This document shows, piece after piece, positions 60,470-64,000 of a DNA stretch of 64,000 bases; positions within the stretch are counted from its first letter, which is position 1; each line of letters begins with the position of its first letter. The notes beneath the pieces were generated by a model that saw only the letters and a list, made by a program, of their open reading frames with translations, was not told where the DNA came from and searched no databases. The translations under genes were made by a program, and so were the position numbers. Origin of the DNA: Pedobacter sp. BAL39 (GTDB taxonomy: Bacteria > Bacteroidota > Bacteroidia > Sphingobacteriales > Sphingobacteriaceae); contig NZ_ABCM01000001.1 in NCBI RefSeq assembly GCF_000170795.1, positions 124,001 to 188,000 of the forward strand, written 5' to 3'.

Positions 60470-60855
60470 CCCAAACCAACACCGGGGTGCCAGCTGCCAT
60501 TTTTCAGGCTTGTCTTCGCATTGTAATACACAGGCAATTGAATGGCGACATGGCGAAAAGCGGCAGTTAAACCGAAACCTAAAGACGGTGTGACTGTCGA
60601 ATTTTTAGTAGCACCAGTAGGCACCTGGTCTTCTTTAATGCGTAAGCCCGGCAGCAGCCCAATCATCAGGGAATATGGTTTTTTACTCCATTTAATCCCA
60701 GGGCCGGCACAATTGATGTAAGCACCATTATTCACATACCCCGCAACAATTACCCCCTCAAAAAGCACTGGTTTTGTTTGAGCACGCGCAGAAAAAAAGC
60801 ACAAAGAGAGGCTAAAGCAGCTTAGCAAAGCTGCGAAAAGTCTAGATTTCATCAT
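60457..60855 (-). CDS. Small exported, probably outer-membrane, protein
   Basis: About 132 residues from the ATG at 60855, with a clear signal peptide (MMKSRLFAALLSCFSLSLCF, then FSARAQ). The mature part alternates short amphipathic strands and Gly-rich turns (LFEGVIVAGYVNNGAYINCA; TPSLGFGLTAAFRHVAIQLP) and ends in GVGLGYKF with a terminal Phe, the usual sign of a small beta-barrel. It lies 11 bp downstream of the nitrite channel gene on the same strand and so is probably the last gene of the nir operon. Its 3' end overlaps the convergent FNR-like gene by 13 bp. Function not recognised. Confidence 0.72.
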   Translation of the reverse strand: MMKSRLFAALLSCFSLSLCFFSARAQTKPVLFEGVIVAGYVNNGAYINCAGPGIKWSKKPYSLMIGLLPGLRIKEDQVPTGATKNSTVTPSLGFGLTAAFRHVAIQLPVYYNAKTSLKNGSWHPGVGLGYKF

Positions 60856-60866
60856 TATTCTGAAAT

Positions 60867-61682
60867 TTAAATACTGGTATTGGGAATGGCTTCGCCTTTC
60901 CTGCTGTGTGTATAGTAAATGGCCACCCCGGTAAAGAGCAAACCTCCGATTAAATTGCCGGCGGTTACAATCAGCTGATTGTACAACCACCATTCTGATA
61001 TGTTGACTTTTGCACCAAACAACATCCCTGCTGGAATGACAAACATATTGACAACAGCATGTTCATATCCGAGCGCAAAAAATATAAAAATGGGAATGCC
61101 TGCGGCAAACATCTTTCCTGAAGTCGATTTGGACGTCATGGCCATGACCACCCCCATACAAACCATCCAGTTGCATAGTACAGCCTTGATAAAGGCAGCA
61201 AACAATCCTGCAGATCCATGAGCAGCATAACCGATCGTTTTTTTCTCAGCAGCTTTTACCAGCATCTCCTCGATGGGTCCAAGCACTGAAATGGTGCCCA
61301 TTTCTGAGGAAGCACTCCAAAACAAAAAAGCAAACAGCAAGCTTCCGATCAGGTTACCCGTAAAAACCCAGAACAGGTTTTTAACCATTACTGATGCTGA
61401 AATTTTCTTTTCAAACCAGGCCAAAGGGATCAGCGAAAAGCTCCCGGTAACCAATTCCAGTCCGAGGATCACAATAATGATAAAACCTACAGGAAAAACA
61501 AGCGCACCGGCCATACTCAGCTTCGCCTGCGAGGCAGCCAGGTTTGCTAAAATTACGGATATGGCCAACAGGGCCCCGGAGAGGCATCCCCTGATCAGCA
61601 GATCCTTTACCGGCAATGCAGCTTTTGTAGTTGCGGCGCTCATCATCGCCCCGGCAACTTCTTTTGGTGAGACGTAGTCCAT
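60867..61682 (-). CDS. Formate/nitrite transporter family channel (FocA/NirC)
   Basis: A 271-residue inner-membrane pentameric channel of the FNT family with six membrane segments. Family blocks are VSPKEVAGAMMSAATTKAAL, LGLELVTGSFSLIPLAWFEK, a pore-lining VLCNWMVCMGVVMAM and GYEHAVVNMFVIPAGM, which holds the conserved gating His. Its start is 3 bp after the nirD stop, so nitrite is the likely substrate: it brings nitrite in for the NirBD reductase. Confidence 0.94.
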   Translation of the reverse strand: MDYVSPKEVAGAMMSAATTKAALPVKDLLIRGCLSGALLAISVILANLAASQAKLSMAGALVFPVGFIIIVILGLELVTGSFSLIPLAWFEKKISASVMVKNLFWVFTGNLIGSLLFAFLFWSASSEMGTISVLGPIEEMLVKAAEKKTIGYAAHGSAGLFAAFIKAVLCNWMVCMGVVMAMTSKSTSGKMFAAGIPIFIFFALGYEHAVVNMFVIPAGMLFGAKVNISEWWLYNQLIVTAGNLIGGLLFTGVAIYYTHSRKGEAIPNTSI

Positions 61683-61685
61683 GGC

Positions 61686-62033
61686 TTATCGTGTTGATTT
61701 TAAGGCGATATAAACAGTTCCGTTTTCTACTTTTACCGGGTACGTTTTGATGGCGCATTCGTCACCATTAAGGCATTCTCCTGTTTTAAGTGAAAAATTC
61801 TTCTTATGAAAAGGACACGCCACCTTAGGTTCGTCGGTGAGGGTCCCAATCATTCCGCGACTTAAAGCCATCTGCTTACGATGGGGACATTCATTTTGCG
61901 TGGCGTACCATTCATTTCTTCGGGTGAAGTAAAATAAGGCAATTTGTTCCTCACCGCTTTTTACACAAACACCTCCGTTTTCCGCAGCGTCTTCAACTCT
62001 GCATGCGGCCATCCATTTTGTAGTTTCAGTCAT
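61686..62033 (-). CDS. nirD: Assimilatory nitrite reductase small subunit (Rieske-like)
   Basis: A 115-residue protein with the Rieske-type fold and both cluster boxes, CPHRKQMALS and CPFHKKNFSL. It therefore has the Cys-x-His and Cys-x2-His ligands; many NirD proteins lack them, so this is the cluster-binding variety. It works with NirB to reduce nitrite to ammonium using NAD(P)H in the cytoplasm. It follows the nirB gene by 37 bp and precedes the nitrite channel gene by 3 bp. Confidence 0.94.
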   Translation of the reverse strand: MTETTKWMAACRVEDAAENGGVCVKSGEEQIALFYFTRRNEWYATQNECPHRKQMALSRGMIGTLTDEPKVACPFHKKNFSLKTGECLNGDECAIKTYPVKVENGTVYIALKSTR

Positions 62034-62070
62034 AAAGATAAGTTTAGGGTTCTATTTTTTTTGATTTAGC

Positions 62071-64000
62071 TTAAGCAATTTTCCAGTCGGGAGTTCGTTT
62101 CTGACCACGCATCTCTACAAATTCAATACTTGGATCCTTCTCCTCCGGTGAATTGACAAAATGAGAAAACCTCTTCCGGATTGCCGGATTTTCCACTGCT
62201 TCTTTCCACTCACATTTATAGGCTGCTATTAAACTTTCTATCTCTTCTTCCCATGTTGCTGCCATTCCAAGACTGTCATTGACGACGACATTTCGCAGGT
62301 AGTCCATACCACCTTCCATTTTATTCAGCCAGGTGGCGGTTCTTGTTAGAGGGTCTGCCGTGCGGATATAAAACATCAGAAAGCGGTCAATATATTGGAT
62401 ACAGGTATCACTGTCCAGATCGGAGGCCAGCAGCAGTGCATGTTGGGGTTTACTACCACCATTCCCACATACATACAAGTTCCAGCCCTTCTCTGTTGCA
62501 ATGATACCAAAGTCTTTACTTTGTGCTTCCGCGCACTCGCGTATACATCCGCTTACAGCTGATTTGAATTTATGTGGAGCTCTGATTCCACGATACCGTT
62601 CTTCAATCCGGATGGCAAAACTTACACTGTCATGTAAACCAAACCGACACCAGGTACTTCCTACACAACTCTTTACAGTCCTCAATCCTTTACCGTAAGC
62701 ATGACCACTTTCAAAACCTGCAGCAATCAACTCCTCCCAGATTAACGGCAGATCATTTAGATGGGCACCAAACATGTCGATCCGTTGCCCGCCTGTGATT
62801 TTAGTATAGAGGTGATATTTCTTTGCCACATTGCCGATCACAATGAGTTTATCGGGAGTAATTTCACCCCCCGGAACACGGGGAACTACAGAATAGGATC
62901 CCCCTTTCTGGATATTGGCCAGAAAACGATCGTTACTATCCTGAGCGGTATCATTTCCTTTCTTCAGGATCATTTCATTCCATAAACTGGCAAGTAATGA
63001 CGATACTAAGGGTTTACAAGTCTCGCAGCCATCACCTTTACCAAGTTCAGTCAGAACAGTATCGTAGCTTTTCAGCTGGTGAATATGAATCAGATCATAG
63101 AGTTCCTGCCTGCTATATTGAAAATGTTCGCAAACTACATTCCTGAGATATTTACCCTGAGCCTTCATGGTATGCAGCATCAGGTCTTTTACCATAGGCA
63201 TACAACCGCCGCAACCTGTCCCTGCCTTTGTACATTTTTTGATATCGTCCAGATTTTCACAACCACCTTCAGAAACTGACTTACAGATATCCCCTTTTGT
63301 CACGCCTTCGCAACTGCAAATCAACGCGCTGTCGGGCAATGCAGTGATGCCGGCAGCCCCATCGTTTTCAGCACTGCGAGTCCCCATTATCAGTTCTTCA
63401 GGATTTTCAGACAATAAGATCCTGTTATTGGTGGTTTGCAACAGCATATTATATGCTGCTGCATCACCAATTAATATACCTCCTAGAAGGTACTGCCCGC
63501 AATTACTTATGTTTAGCCTTTTATAAATGCCCTTATGTTTATTTTCGAAGATGATGGTTCTGCAATCGGGCTCCTGAATAAAATTATCACCGAAGCTGGC
63601 CACGTCTACACCTATGAGCTTCAGCTTTGTGCTCATGTCAAAACCGGAAAATGTTTTATTGTCACCTGAAAGATTCGCGGCAAGGACTTCTGCCATATCA
63701 TAACCTGGAGCCACCAGACCATAAATCTGCTCCGCATGTAGTGCACATTCCCCAATAGCGAAGATGCAGGAGTCATTGGTCTGCATCCTGTCGTCAACAA
63801 CGATACCTCCCCTGGGTCCGGTGATGATACCACAATCTTTGGCAAGTTCATCACGGGGTTTTATGCCTGCAGAAATAACCAGCATATCCGTCTCCATGAC
63901 AGATCCATCGGCAAATTTCATTTCGCTGATGCAGGCCTCACCTGCTATACTGGTGGTGTTTTTATTAAGATGAATTTGAAGCCCTAGCGCCGTAAGCTTC
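62071..64000 (-). CDS. nirB: Assimilatory nitrite reductase large subunit, 5' part outside window
   Basis: About 643 residues are visible; the frame is open to the right edge (LTALGLQIHLNKNTTS precedes the ATG at 63921), so the gene starts outside the window. Visible parts are the end of the FAD/NAD(P)H domain (LVISAGIKPRDELAKDCGI; SIFAIGECALH-like), then the BFD-type [2Fe-2S] region with several Cys pairs (LICSCEGVTKGDIC; GTGCGGCMPMVKDL). The sirohaem domain follows with its four cluster cysteines in SCVGSTWCRFG and GCIRECAEAQ. The enzyme reduces nitrite to ammonium. First of a likely operon with nirD and the nitrite channel gene. Confidence 0.95.
   Translation of the reverse strand, partial: KLTALGLQIHLNKNTTSIAGEACISEMKFADGSVMETDMLVISAGIKPRDELAKDCGIITGPRGGIVVDDRMQTNDSCIFAIGECALHAEQIYGLVAPGYDMAEVLAANLSGDNKTFSGFDMSTKLKLIGVDVASFGDNFIQEPDCRTIIFENKHKGIYKRLNISNCGQYLLGGILIGDAAAYNMLLQTTNNRILLSENPEELIMGTRSAENDGAAGITALPDSALICSCEGVTKGDICKSVSEGGCENLDDIKKCTKAGTGCGGCMPMVKDLMLHTMKAQGKYLRNVVCEHFQYSRQELYDLIHIHQLKSYDTVLTELGKGDGCETCKPLVSSLLASLWNEMILKKGNDTAQDSNDRFLANIQKGGSYSVVPRVPGGEITPDKLIVIGNVAKKYHLYTKITGGQRIDMFGAHLNDLPLIWEELIAAGFESGHAYGKGLRTVKSCVGSTWCRFGLHDSVSFAIRIEERYRGIRAPHKFKSAVSGCIRECAEAQSKDFGIIATEKGWNLYVCGNGGSKPQHALLLASDLDSDTCIQYIDRFLMFYIRTADPLTRTATWLNKMEGGMDYLRNVVVNDSLGMAATWEEEIESLIAAYKCEWKEAVENPAIRKRFSHFVNSPEEKDPSIEFVEMRGQKRTPDWKIA

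Noticed and set aside
1..64000. Mobile elements, prophage, rRNA and tRNA genes
   Set aside because: No transposase, integrase, phage structural gene, rRNA segment or cloverleaf was recognised by eye in either strand; a tRNA or RNA-family scan would settle this.

Overview
The window is chromosomal DNA of a Bacteroidota bacterium, most likely a Pedobacter-like member of the Sphingobacteriaceae. The evidence is two SusC/SusD pairs, a hybrid two-component regulator, a FecI/FecR pair, two GH92 mannosidases, many Crp/Fnr paralogues, and -7 elements of the Bacteroidota type (TAnnTTTG). No rRNA, tRNA, CRISPR array, transposase or phage gene was seen. Coding density is high and no gap without a gene exceeds 300 bases; the largest is 13633-13929.

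Layout. 1-4.9 kb: the 3' end of a TlpA-like protein, a GH92 mannosidase and small genes. 5.0-16.7 kb: a glycan/sugar locus with a second GH92 enzyme, SusD, SusC, a sugar-porter MFS transporter and a divergent hybrid two-component regulator with a periplasmic sugar-binding domain. 16.7-25.8 kb: accessory genes, including a DUF2625 protein, a lone receiver, an EmrE-type pump, an SDR enzyme and TetR regulator that share palindromic operators, secreted proteins of unknown role, a metallo-beta-lactamase-fold hydrolase, a DUF6266-like protein and an MFS exporter. 26-28.6 kb: a fluoride-response unit, in which a fluoride riboswitch precedes a CLC-F type antiporter that is translationally coupled to a Crp/Fnr regulator, with a divergent HPP membrane protein. 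28.7-36 kb: dienelactone hydrolase, a truncated Crp fragment, NTF2-like protein, lipoprotein, GT39-type transferase, HAD phosphatase, esterase and a LytS/LytTR pair.

36-42.4 kb: a tight run of seven same-strand genes: TonB-dependent receptor, di-haem peroxidase, a molybdopterin-oxidoreductase-like domain protein, ModA, ModB, ModC and a barstar-like protein. It is preceded by a -7 element and 17-bp direct repeats, and looks like an outer-to-inner-membrane molybdate (or related oxyanion) uptake system. 42.4-47.8 kb: two orphan histidine kinases, a RidA protein and a Crp/Fnr regulator. 47.9-59.6 kb: a sigma/anti-sigma controlled SusC/SusD locus with a lipoprotein zinc metalloprotease, a thioredoxin-like protein and an amidohydrolase, suggesting peptide rather than glycan use. 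59.7-64 kb: nitrite assimilation (nirB, nirD, a FocA/NirC channel and a small outer-membrane-like protein) facing an FNR-like regulator that has four suitably placed cysteines.

All functional names come from motifs and family knowledge read by eye; no database search was run.
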